Shown one piece after another: positions 33,441 to 45,449 of a stretch of 64,000 bases of DNA (positions are counted from its first letter, which is position 1; each line of letters opens with the position of its first letter). Source of the stretch: Melastoma dodecandrum (taxonomy: Eukaryota; Streptophyta; Magnoliopsida; Myrtales; Melastomataceae). The notes under the pieces are model-generated. The model saw only the letters and a list, made by a program, of their open reading frames with translations. It had not been told where the DNA came from and ran no database searches. Position numbers and translations under genes: made by a program. Location of the stretch: positions 5,107,001 to 5,171,000 of the forward strand of contig JARUPY010000465.1 of assembly GCA_029817715.1 (NCBI GenBank), written 5' to 3'.

Positions 33441-35657
33441 CTTAATGGTTCGCAGGGATTGGGAATTTATCCTTAATGGTTCTCTTATTGAGCTATAATC
33501 GATACAAAGTCGCCAGCTGCTGTCCTTCTTCTTTACTAGCACTACCGGTGAAGCAAATGGGTTGGTACTATGTCTGATCACTCCAGTTTGAAGCATTTCA
33601 TTCACCAGCTTCTCTATAACATCCTTTTGTGTGCTAGAGTATCTGTATGGCCTAAGGTTCAGTCCCCGCACCCCAGGTTCCAGTGGTATACTGTGGTCAT
33701 GAGTTCTTCTGGGTGGGAGTTTCTTGGGTTCCTCAAAAACTTGGGGAAAACTGTCCAACACCTTCTGAATCTCCCGAGGTACTCTACATTCTTGATCATC
33801 ATCTTCCTTCTGTATCTGTTTCGGAATCAGTAAAAGGCCCATCTCATCGCTGTGTATAAAGAACAACCTTGTTGTAACTCTTTCAAACTCTCCTCCTTCT
33901 GCCTTGAGCTTAACATTCTTCCCATTCAGCATATATTGCATAGTTAAATTAGGAAAATCCCACACCACCGTACCCAGTGAATTCAACCATTCCATTCCTA
34001 AGATTAACTCACACTCCTTAATTGGCATCAACAATACCTCGGTGCTATATTTCTCACCCTGCATTGACCACACAAAAGCCTTGATTCGTGCAGAACATTA
34101 TAGCTTCTCTCCATTGGCTACCATGACTCCTCTTCCCGAAATTGGCTCAAATTCACAGCTCATCTGCTTAGCCACCTTCAAATCTAAGAAGTTATGAGTG
34201 CTTCCAGAATCAATTAAAACTATTAACCTCATTCTTTTGTAATGGCCGACCACTTTCATAGTACGGTTCTTCAATGATAACGCCACGCCATGCAGGGCAT
34301 GCAGAGATAGTATTGGCATATCTTCTTCCCCCGACTTGTTTCCCTGAAACTCTTCTTCTATCCTTAACTGATTATTGGTAAGTATGTCTGTTGCTGGCAC
34401 CTCCATTCCTCTTACAGTCTCCTCCTCTCCACATCCTCCGTCATTTTGCTGCAGATCTTCATCGTCTTCCAGCATGATAGCATATGACTTCTTGTGATTG
34501 CACTTATGATTGAATGTATATTTTTCGTCGCACAAAAAACAGAGACCTTTCATCCGTTTCTCCTTTATTTCTGCCTGGCTCAATCTTTTATGAGGTGGCT
34601 GATAAGGTGATGACCTTGGATTTCCAATTCCCATTGACTTCCCACCTCCTTCTATCAATCTTCCCCCCATCGACCATCTCGGAGCTGTTTTGTTGATTGG
34701 AATTGAAGACACCCCATGCTGCCCCGACCACTGTCCGTCTCTCCCACTTCTCTGCACGACCTCCCTGTGCTTAACTTGGTAACCCTCATCCTCATTCGCT
34801 AGATTCTTCCCATAAGCAATGGCATGTTGCAATGTTCAGGGGTTAAACATCGTAACTAACTTTCTGTTTTCTCTCTTCATGCCCCTGACAAACAAAGCAA
34901 CCTGGTCCTCCTGCGAAAGGTCGCATTTAGTCACTACAGACACGAATTCTTCCACATACTCGGAGTAATTCCTCCCTTCTCTCAATTCTCTCAACGCCAC
35001 TATTGGTCTTGTGAGTTCATTCGGTCCAAAGCGAAGCAACATTGCAGCTGAATACTCCTGCCAGCTCACTATCCCCGTGAGTTCTCTATTCCTCAAGAAT
35101 ACGTAATGCCATTCTATCACAGGACCCGATAGATGGATCGAAGCAATACTAACTCTTAACTCGGCTGGGGTCTCATCAAGGTCGAAGAAACGCTCACACT
35201 TGAAAATCCACTCCTGCACTTGTGTGCCATTGAAATGAGGAAATTATACCTTGGTTTGTCGAGTCACCCTCTCTTCTATCTCCTGAATTCTGGTCGAATC
35301 CCCTGTCCCGACGGAATGTTTCCCTACGCTCCTGACGAGAGACCAGTTCACTTGGTTCTTCCCTCCAATCTTCCGAATACAGCCTCTCTTCCGAAGATTC
35401 ACAATGCCGGCTACCCCCCTTCCTTCCAGAGCTTCCATCCTCACATTCATACTTGCAAACTGGAACCCCAACCCGTCAAACTTCTTCATGAGTTCCTGTA
35501 ACATCTCTTTAACGGATTCTGCCTCCATGTTCGCCAACCTTGATCTTGTGTTGTCAGCAACGGGCATAACTCGTGGAAGCCGAACCTCGCGCGGTCTGAT
35601 ACCACGTTGATGCGAATGGGTTAAGACCACATCAAGGTTGAGCTTCCGATTAACCAA
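33285..35657 (-). pseudogene. Gypsy gag-pol remnant
   Basis: One reading frame carries four open blocks (35244-35657, 34836-35219, 34098-34832 and 33285-34073) separated by single stop codons. Recognisable parts are the retrotransposon gag domain (EWIFKCERFFDLDE, WHYVFLRNR), the knuckle CFLCDEKYTFNHKC, the protease site VLIDSGSTHNFLD and the start of reverse transcriptase (TGVIRHSTNPFASPVVLVKKKD, WRLCIDY). After that a one-base shift leads to a KRTIKDKFPIP-like segment and then the LTR. Gag, knuckle, protease and reverse-transcriptase motifs fit plant Ty3/gypsy chromovirus-like elements; the lineage cannot be set without the integrase. Confidence 0.85.
35594..35604 (-). other. Primer binding site of gypsy element
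   Basis: TGGTATCAGAC on the minus strand, three bases inside the 5' LTR, matches the 3' end of initiator Met tRNA as in many plant LTR retrotransposons. Confidence 0.8.
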
Positions 35658-36171
35658 ACATCAACAACGCCAGAAAACAGTCATATCTCTGCTCAAGAGT
35701 TAAAACTCAGGGAAAATAAAACACAACCACCGTTTCCACGCCGGAGACCACCGCCACCCATCTCCTTCCCATTTACACTCACGCACCTACCCTCCACACA
35801 TCCTAAGAGAATCCCATCCTAGTCATTATTTTTCTATTCTCTTTCTTCAGTGTGTCGTTGCCTCCCTCTTATTCCCTTGCTGCGTTGTCCGGGCATTCAG
35901 TTGGAAATACGGGAATGTCGTTGCCAATCTTCACTTTTCCCTTCTTAGATCCCTCCGGTTCCTCTTGTTTGGCACTCCGTCCTTCGGATCATTGCTTTCC
36001 ACTTCAAGCTCAAGCCCATCTTCCACTTTAAGGCCAAGCCCCCCGTCCTTCAGCAACCCAAGCCCGAGATCCATCATCAGACAGCCTTGGTCTTCACCAA
36101 CAGTTGTACCAGTAATGGCTTTTCCTATTGCAGTCGCCCTTTCAGCTGCTGCTCCAGCTGTTCCTGTATCA
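35608..36171 (-). repeat. 5' LTR of gypsy element
   Basis: A 564-bp repeat starting TGATGCGAATGGG and ending CTGTATCA on the plus strand, followed by TCGTG at 36172-36176. It is the full-length copy of the two LTRs. Confidence 0.9.
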
Positions 36172-37146
36172 TCGTGTCAGGCGAGTAACACCTCCCAACA
36201 GGACCATACTGAACACCCAAGCGGCCGACCCAAAAAGCCATAAACCAACCCATTTCTGGGCAGCGGTGGCTCCTCCAGTAACCAGTAGCCTTAGGCCCTC
36301 TTTACTCCCGGCAGGAAGAGAAGCCGCTGTGGACGTATATTGAAAAGTCGGAGCACGGCTTCCCTGAAAGAATATTTTATTTTCATAAAAAGGCGAAACT
36401 TCAGAAACTCCTCTCATGTTGGCAAGAAAATGCATCGCAGTGCAAATCCGCAAACCCCCCAAAAAAGGAGGCTCAGATTGTAGAACAAGAAACGAGAAAA
36501 GACAGGGAAATGAAGTGATCTTGAGGAAGGCCCCAAACAAGCAAATCCTTTTCCCCTAATCCCACATCATCGAAGTCTCAAAGTGACTCCAGTTAGCACA
36601 AAATCTATCCTCAATCCCAGTCTTACCGCCAAACAGGACGCGTTCCTCCCCGAGCATTTCCCCAAGAACAGCCAAGATCCAACCCAGCAAAATAAAACAA
36701 ACCAGAACCCCTAGAAAAGGCGGAACCTTTGACAGCGACGGAGGGGCGGCCGGGGGCTTGTAAAGGAGGGCCCTCGAGATCACCGAGGCGCACAATCTGT
36801 TGGGGAGGAGACGATGGCCGGACGAAGCCGCCCCCGTGGCATCTGTCCAGCCAAGGCCTCCGCTCCGCTTGAGGATGGCGGACAACGCCGCGCGAGCCCC
36901 GAACATGTCGGAGTCGACTTTTTAACCCTCGCCGGTATTTCCTCGGCTTTGTCGGAACGGAAGGGAGGGTTTTAAGCTCGCGAAGGGTTTTGATTAAAAC
37001 GTGGAACGATGATTTTGCTCCGGATTTCATTTTCATTAGAAAAATTACACGAAAGCATGCTTCGTGGAATAACATCCACCAGACTGATCCTGGGATTTTA
37101 CTCGTTTCTGTTAATCTTTTCCTAGATTTTATTGATCTGATCCTCT

Positions 37147-40100
37147 TCAGAGGTCGACGACCACCTCCCACTTGTACATCTCTGTCGTCGTGACAGGCAG
37201 CGTGAGCGTGAGCAGCCCGCTCGCTTCCTCGTACAGGAACTCTGTTTCTGCCGAATCGACCGTCACCCTCTTTGGACGAGCAGACAAGTATGCCCCGAGG
37301 AGGCCGCAGCCACGGACATTCATGGTTATGGTTCCTTTGGGAGCTTTGTAGTTCAGTTCCTTGATCGCGCCGCCGGAGTTGAACATCTTGAGGAGACCAA
37401 TCGGGGCGAATCTTGCCCCCGATGGGAGTTCCTTGACTGGAGAGACTGTGAAGACTTCGTACTCCTTGGACTTAAGTGTAATGGGCAGGGATGCGTTCTG
37501 GGGTAGGTACACAACCTCGCCTCCAACATGGGAATAGGCAACAGCATCTCCAGTCCATCCGCATTCCGCCAGCTTGGGCAAATAATCGACGTCGCTGGCT
37601 CTGATGGTGCCTGTGATGGTGCCTGGTTGTTCATCATGTATAAGGTTCTTCTTCCCGACCCTGCACCATCCAGCTCCTTGGCAGTTGAATACCCCAATGA
37701 CGCCAGTGCAATCGTTCGTGTTCCAGACCTTCAGCAGGCTGAAGGGAAAGAAAGAAAACTCCTGCTTAGTACAGAAGCATGCAGTATTAACTACTCGATT
37801 TGAATTTTCGGGATATTTCCTACGTTTTTCCATCTCTTGCCGGATCCGCAAACAGACAGTCCCTGGTCGGTCTGCCCGGAAGCTTCGCCCTCAGAATCGA
37901 CCCATCTGGGAGCACAAGCTTCCTTAGCAGGTTGAAATCGTGCTGTCCGGGTTTATCACTGCATCAGGAAGAACAATGATGTCGAGAGTTGCTTTTTATT
38001 CAACGTTACTTGAGCAGTCATCAGTTGGTACTAGATTATTACCTAACGTAGATGGCGCAGCCACCAACTGCTCGAGCTGCTCCATGGTATTCGGCCATAG
38101 GATGTAAGCTCTGTGACAATGTTAGATCAAGTTTCTCAATCTATGGAGTGAATGCTGCGGGAAATGATCAACGAACAAGGAAACAGAGATAAACTTACGT
38201 GGAACATATCCCAATCTGGCTGCATGAATTCGCCAAGGAAGACCGTGTTGTAAGCGACGGAAGCGATGTGAATAGTGTGCGATGCTGGATCTCTAGGCCA
38301 GAAATCATCCGAGGCACGTATGACGGCCGACTTCTTAGCACTGAACTAATTAGACAGAAACAGGAGTTCGTAAATAAATTTAAAGAGAAATTATCAACAA
38401 TGAACTTGGTCGAACAGCGGACAGAGGAATCGTGCGATGTACCTGTATAAACCATCGGTGTTATGACTCATACACGAGATGATTCCATTGTCCGGGAAGT
38501 TCCGAGATATGGAAGCCTCCAATGCTTGATGGTACTTCTGAGCAATTCGCACTCTTCCGCCATGGCCAGCTCCTAGAGTTTCAAGGATGTTTTGAACATC
38601 AACCTTCACTCCGTCAATACCAGCAGAGGCAAGGTACGAATGGAGTTCGTCATAAAAGCTGAAGACTTTCTCCGGGTTCACGAGGCCAAGCCCGTTGTTC
38701 GCGATGATCTTCAATGCATCGCAAGGCTCAATCAAATCCACTCCCGGAGAAGAAATGGGATATGATATCTTCGATTCATAATGCTCCATTCCTGAGGCAC
38801 CGGGCCTAACGCCTCCCCAGTAACCCGTTATAGCATGCCATACATACGCGTACCTGAAACAAGTTGAACAAGTTAAAGAGGCAAGCTATTACAGGATCGA
38901 TATCAACAACATTAGCTGGCTTTTGCGGACATACTTAACGGAGTGTCTCTCCTTCATCTCGGAGACAATATGGGAGAGGCCAAGGGTGGGATCTTCAATC
39001 CCGCAACCTTCTTCGCCGTTCTTCTGAAACTTGTGATTCTCCTTGATGTGGGTTAACCTATTGGCGAAGCTGGACAACAGATGGATACGCGGGTCAGATT
39101 TCACATTCAGAATAATTGAAACACGCTGACATTGTGACTCTTGCAGATCTCACTTGGCGGTATTGTCGGCCTTCGACTCCTCACTGACTGGATCCATCCC
39201 GACGGATTGCCAACCATCATCAATAATAACGAACCTTGGAGTTATTCCGCCCTTCTCGAAGCTGCAACCACATTTTCAAGTTACAAGACAGAAACATCGC
39301 ATCGTTTGTCTGGCTTGCGAGGAGAGAATAAACAGTACCTCTCCAGTCCTTCCTTGACACCCTCTGCCGTGACGTCAGTGTAGAAAGCATCCCAAGTACA
39401 CCAGCCGAACCAGTTCAGCATATCAGGCATCTGCACGAATAATAGTCGGTCAATACATGAGCTGACCAGAAACACGGCAAGAACACTCGCAGGTAGGTTA
39501 CCTTCTTCCGCTCCCTATGCGAGAACGTCCTCAGATGTTTCTCCACCGTCCTGAGGACAATTTCTCATCAGAAAGTCGACAAAATCACTAAATAAGCTCT
39601 GCCATATAGCTGCATCCTAACGTCAATCGCATAAAAGTTCATTACGGACTAATGCCAAATCAACAAGCATACTTGACTGCATCCGTGATAACATCATAAG
39701 GGTCCGGCCCGGCTGCAACATAAACCAGATGGCAGCCTTCGAATCCATTCACGGCTGGATCACCTGCGCATCGCGACAATATCATAAACCTAACCAAAAC
39801 CACGACACAGCTGTCATTACAGTTTGCGTGTATCCCTCTCCCGTACCGCTTTCGAGGCAGATCTCCATCTCGTTATGCTCGTTCCCCTGAAGGACCGCCC
39901 TGAAGTCGCCTTCGAGTATGGGCAAGAACACAACATACAGTGCGGTCTGATCATCCTCTCCGCTTGCACCGCTTGTCCCCAAGTGGGATCCATCCCTGGC
40001 CTCGACAATCATGAACTGGGTCTCAAACGGAATGTCTTTCCCGCAGTTGCCCATCCTCTGCGTCATCCACCACAGCTTGAATCGGAACAAGCACATAAAC

Positions 40101-40389
40101 CTCAGCCCCCTGCACGTAAGCACACAACCTCTCAAAACTCGAACCCAAAAACATTCCCCGGGACATGATACAAAAACGGCCCCCTCACGATTACTCACTC
40201 GAGCTTGCCGACGGGGAATACGCGGCGGCTACCAACACAATCGGACCTCACACCAAGGAAAGCGCCATGAACCAACGTGCCCCCGCAGGCCGGCGTGAGG
40301 ACCACGTCCTCCCCAACGCCGGACAACACGCGGTTTCCAAACACGGTGAAGTCACCGTGGGAAACAGTGATTCCAGCCCCGACCGTCAT
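37147..40389 (-). CDS. SIP1: Raffinose synthase-family GH36 protein (SIP1/RFS1 type)
   Basis: Twelve exons on the minus strand (40199-40389, 39847-40109, 39673-39763, 39502-39550, 39339-39430, 39154-39261, 38935-39069, 38443-38853, 38199-38340, 38043-38110, 37824-37958, 37147-37738) give 758 residues with all phases consistent. It starts [10 protein letters not shown], typical of the seed-imbibition-protein group. The family core is present: [26 protein letters not shown], the probable nucleophile Asp in VKVDVQN (395) and the probable acid/base Asp in RASDDFWP (458/459). Members are annotated as galactinol-sucrose galactosyltransferase or alkaline alpha-galactosidase, acting in cytosolic raffinose metabolism. 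Sequence alone does not tell synthesis from hydrolysis, and similarity to SIP1/RFS1 rather than RFS5 makes raffinose breakdown at least as likely. Confidence 0.93.
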
Positions 40390-43300
40390 CCTCCCGAGAT
40401 GGTTGCGAACGCTTAGAATGAAGGAACGAATGGAAAGAGAACGAAGGGTTGAGTTGGGTTAGAAGGGAAGTGAAGGTGCCGGAGGTATTTATACAACGCA
40501 AAAATCAGATTCTGTTACCATGGATTAGAGGTTGGTGTGGTCTTTTTAACTTCTTCGTTTTCGATATTTCCTCGCTTCTTTTGAAATAATGATTTTATAA
40601 CAAAGACTTTTTTTTATAAAATTACTAAATTAAAATACCTGTAAATTCAAATAATCTGTCTTTTATTTTTATTTTTTAAAAGCCTTTGGATGGTTTTAAA
40701 ACACTAGTAGTATATGATTCGACCGGTCCGAATTCGGACAAAATGGACGAGGACGACGTCTCATTTCCACGTCAGACGAAATAAAATCAAATAATGCGTG
40801 CAACCATGAAATAAAATCATACATTCAAACATTATTTGTAACCCCCAGACCCAGCCGATTGCATGATTAAAAATCCCATCGGTTGGGCGTGTCGTGCTGA
40901 TTGATATTCACGAGGCGCACGATTGATTTTCACACGACCTTCCAGTTGAAGGGGTCGGGGGAAAATATCTCCTGTTTATATTACATAGCTGGGGGGGTGG
41001 GAAAGAGTAACTTTTTCCCGGTGCCCCCAACAGACAAGAGAAAAACGACATAGGGAAATGGATCGACAGCTAGCTGGAGCTGCGGCAACGTCCGTTTACT
41101 AAGTTTGATGATCTGAACAGAGAAACGGACGTGCCCCAAACACGTGGATCTGCGTAGGATTGGGGCAGTGGGATTAGTTGAAAAGTTTTAAGCCCCCCCA
41201 CCCCACCCCACCCCACCAACCCAAATCCCGGTCAGATGAAAGCGAGAGAAATTAGTGGATGTGTTATTAGTTCGTAATTGAATGATTGGGTACGGACTGA
41301 ACCAGATGGGATTGGTCCTACGAAATCCAAGGATAATAAATCCTATCCCTATGGTCCTACGTTGCCACCCCAGCTTAAACCGAGTTTATATATTTGCGAA
41401 CGTGTAAATTGTTTGGGCACCTTTTTTGTATCCTAACCTCCTTCCCGAGATAGATGCAATGAACGTGATCACGATTGGTTAATCGGATGCGCTTCAGCAA
41501 ACGAACAAAAAATATCTGTTGGTACAATACCTTTTTTGAACGTCGAGCAGACAAGATGGTGCGGTAAAGTGCTTTTTAATTTCAGACAGATGGACAAAAA
41601 TCTCCTGTCCGAATCCCCCCACCCACCTCCCTTGGGTCTACCACGCGCCGCAGTCCCAACGTACGACCATCTGTCGCCCGGTCGGTCTGTCAGTCGTCTA
41701 GTGCTGCTCGTCGGGTTTTTTCCACCCGTGAGCGCCCAGGGCACGAGCCGCCCACTTGTGCCATGCTTTTTCGCCCTTTCTTTTTTATTTCTTTTGACCG
41801 ACATTCACATGGCACGCCAGGATCATGAAAACAATGCGGATGTAATAAACATATGGTTTTTTTTTTCTAAGCTGACGTGTCGTGAAGGGTTCGATCTGAT
41901 TCGTGGGTTATAGGCCTAATGTAGATGGGCTCGAGTGGATATTAGGCCCACTAAGGCCCAGATATCATAGTAAGAGCCTTACATCCGGCATTTGCGGAAG
42001 GAAAGGAGGAGGGATGTTTGCTGAATTTGATAATGGAAGTGGTTGGAGAACCCTGCTGAAGAGTATATCATATAAGGGTAAAGTGCTCGTGACGCGACCG
42101 CGGATCCGCCAATCGCACGCCTCTTGCTTGAGTTACGGGGTTAACTCTTTATCCGCCGCTCGAGGAGCTGCGACCCTCGGAGAAACCCTGCTCACCCTCG
42201 TGTTTGGCGTCCCCGCAACACGCATCGAATTTTAAGAAAAACAGTGGTCGTCGTAAAGTAAATGAACGCATATTGAAAAAAAAAACAATGCTTGAATTAA
42301 TTAAACAGTATTGAATTAAAGGACAATATTTACAGACATGATACGGATTAAAATACAACAATAGAAACTTGAAAACAACGGGGTACTCCAAACGAACGAC
42401 GGCGGACAAATGGCGACTACGGCAAATCCCTTTAGTGAAATCTTCCTCGGTGAATCGACGATCGAATGTAGTGAAGTGAAGGTGGTTTTGGAACGCTGAG
42501 TTTAGGACGCTAGAAAAAGAGAAAAAAATTTTATATATGTGTTTGAGTTCACGAGATTTATAATATAAATATATGAGTTCAGAAGAAAATACAGAATACT
42601 CAATCAATCACAGTCACAAAATTGGGTTGCCATCTTTTGCCATTTGTGTTTCCCTTTTCTCACTGCCATCTCTTTATTGTTCCCTTGTATCACTTTGGCG
42701 TAACCTCCCATCATTTCAATGACATTTATAAGTATCAATATTCAATGCTCGTGTGGACGACTATCTTAGGGGCACCGGAAATGTTCCCTAATTGCAAAAT
42801 GGTCCTCGAGAGGGGCTTTAATATTTCTAGAGATTATTCGATCAACATTAATATTGGAACAATAATATCGTAAGATCATGAAGGTCAATAATACCGTGAT
42901 CAATTGTGTGTGGGGTGGGGGGGTTGGATAATCACCCGCCACCACCCAAAACGGCGGACATCGCAACGAACTCCAATGATTCGGGCTGCTGAAAAAACAT
43001 ATAATGATACAAATTGGACCAACATGTAACTTTCCTAACCACAACAAAATCTAACCAAATAAACTGATTATGGCTTGATTTAGAGATACATCATCTGTAC
43101 TTAATTTGTATCTTCTAGAAGGTTTTCTCTCTCTCTCTCTCGAGTCAGGTCATGTCCCATGTGCATCTCAATCACTTATAACAAACACCCAACACGACAC
43201 TCCCCAATTATCAATTTCAATTCCCCCCCCCCCCCCCCTTCTAGAATCATGTTCAATGGATGGGAACTTAATAATTGTAAATAAAGGATTCCTTATACAC

Positions 43301-44805
43301 ACTTGATCTGTGTCGTTAAGTGCCCTTTTTTTTCAAATAAGACAAAAACAATCGGTGGAAATTGGGTCCTCATAATTGATCACCATTCCTTTTTTCTTGT
43401 GCTGAGAGAGAGAGAGGATAAAATCAAAGAGTTCAATTCGGCGCAACATTAGACAAATGAGGCACTTATATAATTAAATATTCCATGAACGACCAAGATG
43501 AAAGACTGCCAACACGATGACGTGGGAATTGGTATAATAAAAGCCGACCTCGGCTTACGTATTCGTATTCGACAAAAGAACAATGATAATGTAATTATGG
43601 GGGGGCTTCCATGGCGTGGGAGAAAAGGAGTCGACTTCGTCGGGGGTTCTGTGCGTGACCACAGTTATCGAGCTGTGTTCTCAATTAGCGTGGCGGGATA
43701 AAATAATTTGTTAGGCAGTAAGTTTCGAAATTACTCAAACAAGTTGAGAATCTGTTGCTTAGAGATTTACAAAACAAGTCCGAATTGAGAACAATAATTT
43801 ATTTAGATTCTGGAACGTCCAGTTTGAGGTTGTATTAGTTTTTCTATCCTAATTTAAAAATTTTTAACAATTATTATTACTCTATTAATCATAATATTTT
43901 ACGAATTAACGTTACGATTAAACAAACTTACTTCCCCCCCTTGACTATATTAAAATATATCCTCAAATAATTAGACTTGAGGTTGCGGGACGGATGGGGC
44001 AACTTTTCTTTTATCAATTAGAAAAAAAAAAAACTACTTGTGCATAAACATTCATTTTTTATATATAGAATTTGTCAAACTTTTAAAAATAATGTGTTTA
44101 TGTCCGCGAGGAGTGAGGACTCGTGATCTTAGAAAAAGGAATTGAAATAATTCTAAATTTCATCCTAAATTGTTATTAGTCCTCCTTCGTCTTTTGAATA
44201 AATTTAACACGATTACAACACCGACGAGTTTTTTTTATATATTAACATAATTTTTATAAAAAAACTCTTTATTTTTAAATGATTTTAAAAGATGAAACAA
44301 ATTTTCTTTTTATTTTTATTTTTTGTTTTTTTAAATATAACCAAACCTTCTAGAAGCCTTCGCCCTCGCGTCCACAGTTGGATTGTTATAGCAGGTCAGC
44401 AGGAGGCGCTTCCACCTTCTAGAACATAAAATCCAGCAATTCCACCCCAAGTCCTCTTACTTTATTAACTGTTTCAACATCATCCTACTGCGCAATCCAT
44501 TCTCGCCATAATAATCCTTGGTGGTTGCATAATCCGATTGCCCCTAATAACAGCACACAGCGAATCAGGTTTACGAAGCGATGTGGCAGGCCCGCGGAAG
44601 ATGATGCCTCGTGGCGGGCGGACGCATACGACTTGGGTCGTGGTAAGGACTCGAAAGCAAAATACATGAAAAATCAACCCCCTAGAGTGCAAATTTGCTT
44701 GTCCAGTACAATTAAACATAGGGGACCCTCGGCGACAGTAACTTAATAATATGGAAGACTTTAGGATTACTTTAATGAAACATCATTTCCCTCCCATCGA
44801 CCATA
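40390..44805. other. Long AT-rich intergenic region
   Basis: About 4.4 kb without a supported gene. The part next to 40390 should carry the SIP1-type gene's promoter. Visible features are a TGGGCC/GGCCCA pair near 41920-41960, a CT repeat near 43123-43142, a long run of C near 43225-43240 and long AT-rich stretches at 43830-44340. The longest open frames (41536-41913, 41903-42235 and 42149-42607) overlap one another, lack domains and have no splice partners I can see. Confidence 0.45.
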
Positions 44806-44828
44806 TCTTATATTTATATATGTATAAA
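44806..44828 (+). promoter_or_regulatory. Probable TATA box of the DnaJ gene
   Basis: The AT run TATCTTATATTTATATATG followed by TATAAAG lies about 125-145 bases upstream of the start codon at 44952. TATATATGTATAAAG is a strong TATA candidate and would place transcription start near 44850-44860, leaving a leader of about 100 bases. Confidence 0.6.
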
Positions 44829-44951
44829 GTCTTTCCCCCCACCCCAAACGTCATCTCATTCAACAAACTCCAAAAGGGAAGAGCTTTTGAAACCTTCAAT
44901 CTACTGTACATTTGCCATCCATTCTTCCCCCCAACCCCTTCTTACCAAGCT

Positions 44952-45449
44952 ATGCATCATCCCATAATCACCCTCAGATCGTCTTTGTCCCCGTCCCCTC
45001 CCCCGTCCCCGACCAAATCCTCCCCACGGAGACCGTCCACGGCCCTCGGCAGCGGCCCCGACTTCCCGCGGCTCAGCATGACCTGCCAGGCCCCGCCCTT
45101 CGCGGACCTCGGCCTCCGATCGCCTCCTCCGAGCCTGTACGACGTGCTGAGGGTGAAGCGGAGCGCGACCATGACCGAGATCAAGTACGCGTACCGTACC
45201 CTCGCCAAGCTGTGCCACCCGGACGCCCTGGGCCGGTCCGATGGGGAGTCGGGGGGGAGTTCCGTGGTGGGGACAGGCGGGAGGGACTTCATCGTGCTGC
45301 ACAACGCGTACGCGACGCTGTCCGATCCGGCGGCCAGGGCCCGGTACGACATCTCGCTGGGGGGGGCAGCACGGGCGGGGAGGGGATGGGGTGCCGCGGC
45401 GGGGTTTGGGCCGACCATCCGGAGGTGGGAGACGGATCAGTGCTGGTAG
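44952..45449 (+). CDS. Small DnaJ (J-domain) protein, probably plastid
   Basis: A 165-residue single-exon protein. The ATG at 44952 (MHHPIITLRSS) was preferred over the in-frame one at 44751, since a TATA-like run sits between them. The first 60 residues are rich in Ser, Pro and Thr with few acids, as in a transit peptide. The J-domain runs from SLYDVLRVKRSATMTEIKYAYR through the catalytic HPD (in LCHPDAL) to AYATLSDPAARARYD. A Gly/Ser insert separates helices II and III. It ends soon after with a Trp-containing tail. It resembles the small chloroplast DnaJ11/DJC group, which stimulates Hsp70 ATPase in the stroma. GC content is much higher than in the surrounding DNA, as often for intronless plant genes. 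Confidence 0.88.
   Translation: MHHPIITLRSSLSPSPPPSPTKSSPRRPSTALGSGPDFPRLSMTCQAPPFADLGLRSPPPSLYDVLRVKRSATMTEIKYAYRTLAKLCHPDALGRSDGESGGSSVVGTGGRDFIVLHNAYATLSDPAARARYDISLGGAARAGRGWGAAAGFGPTIRRWETDQCW

Larger units (their letters stand above)
32852..36171 (-). mobile_element. Internally deleted Ty3/gypsy retrotransposon
   Basis: A 3.3-kb minus-strand element flanked by TCGTG. Its LTRs are 35608-36171 (complete, about 564 bp) and 32852 to about 33440 (missing its inner end). A primer site TGGTATCAGAC lies at 35594-35604. It keeps gag, zinc knuckle, protease and only the first part of reverse transcriptase. The rest of pol, integrase and the polypurine tract are gone. The join runs from just after the reverse-transcriptase FPIP motif straight into the 3' LTR, so one deletion took about half the element. 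The gag-pol frame also has in-frame stops. It cannot move by itself. Confidence 0.9.
31220..36906 (-). pseudogene. COX15: COX15 (heme A synthase) pseudogene, interrupted by gypsy element
   Basis: The seven-exon structure is still visible: 36709-36906, then 36172-36363 plus 32737-32851 (one exon split by an insertion), 32294-32470, 31952-32199, 31762-31872, 31488-31619 and 31220-31390. Conserved stretches include LWLFGSAAWVFSMVLLGGVTRLTR, SGLSMTDWKFTG, FNTFPKMGDTWIPD and YVPVSLGSAHQAG. COX15 in the mitochondrial inner membrane converts heme O to heme A for cytochrome oxidase. This copy is broken several ways. Exon 3 lacks about 49 bases covering the block with the first conserved His. Exon 4 has a two-base insertion. 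Exon 5 has an in-frame TAG just after FFEN. The family's conserved LDHRL reads LDRRI, losing another heme-site His. Introns are kept, so it arose by DNA duplication or by decay of a real locus, not from mRNA. Confidence 0.88.

Noticed and set aside
32857..36165. Pair of 560-bp direct repeats read at first as a local segmental duplication
   Set aside because: They flank gag-protease sequence, end TG...CA, and carry TCGTG flanks and a primer site, so they are LTRs.
41536..42607. Three frames of 110-152 codons
   Set aside because: Mutually overlapping on both strands, no motif, composition like the surrounding intergenic DNA.
44751..44951. Longer N-terminus for the DnaJ protein from the ATG at 44751
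   Set aside because: A TATA-like run lies downstream of that ATG, and the added residues have no targeting character; the ATG at 44952 fits better.
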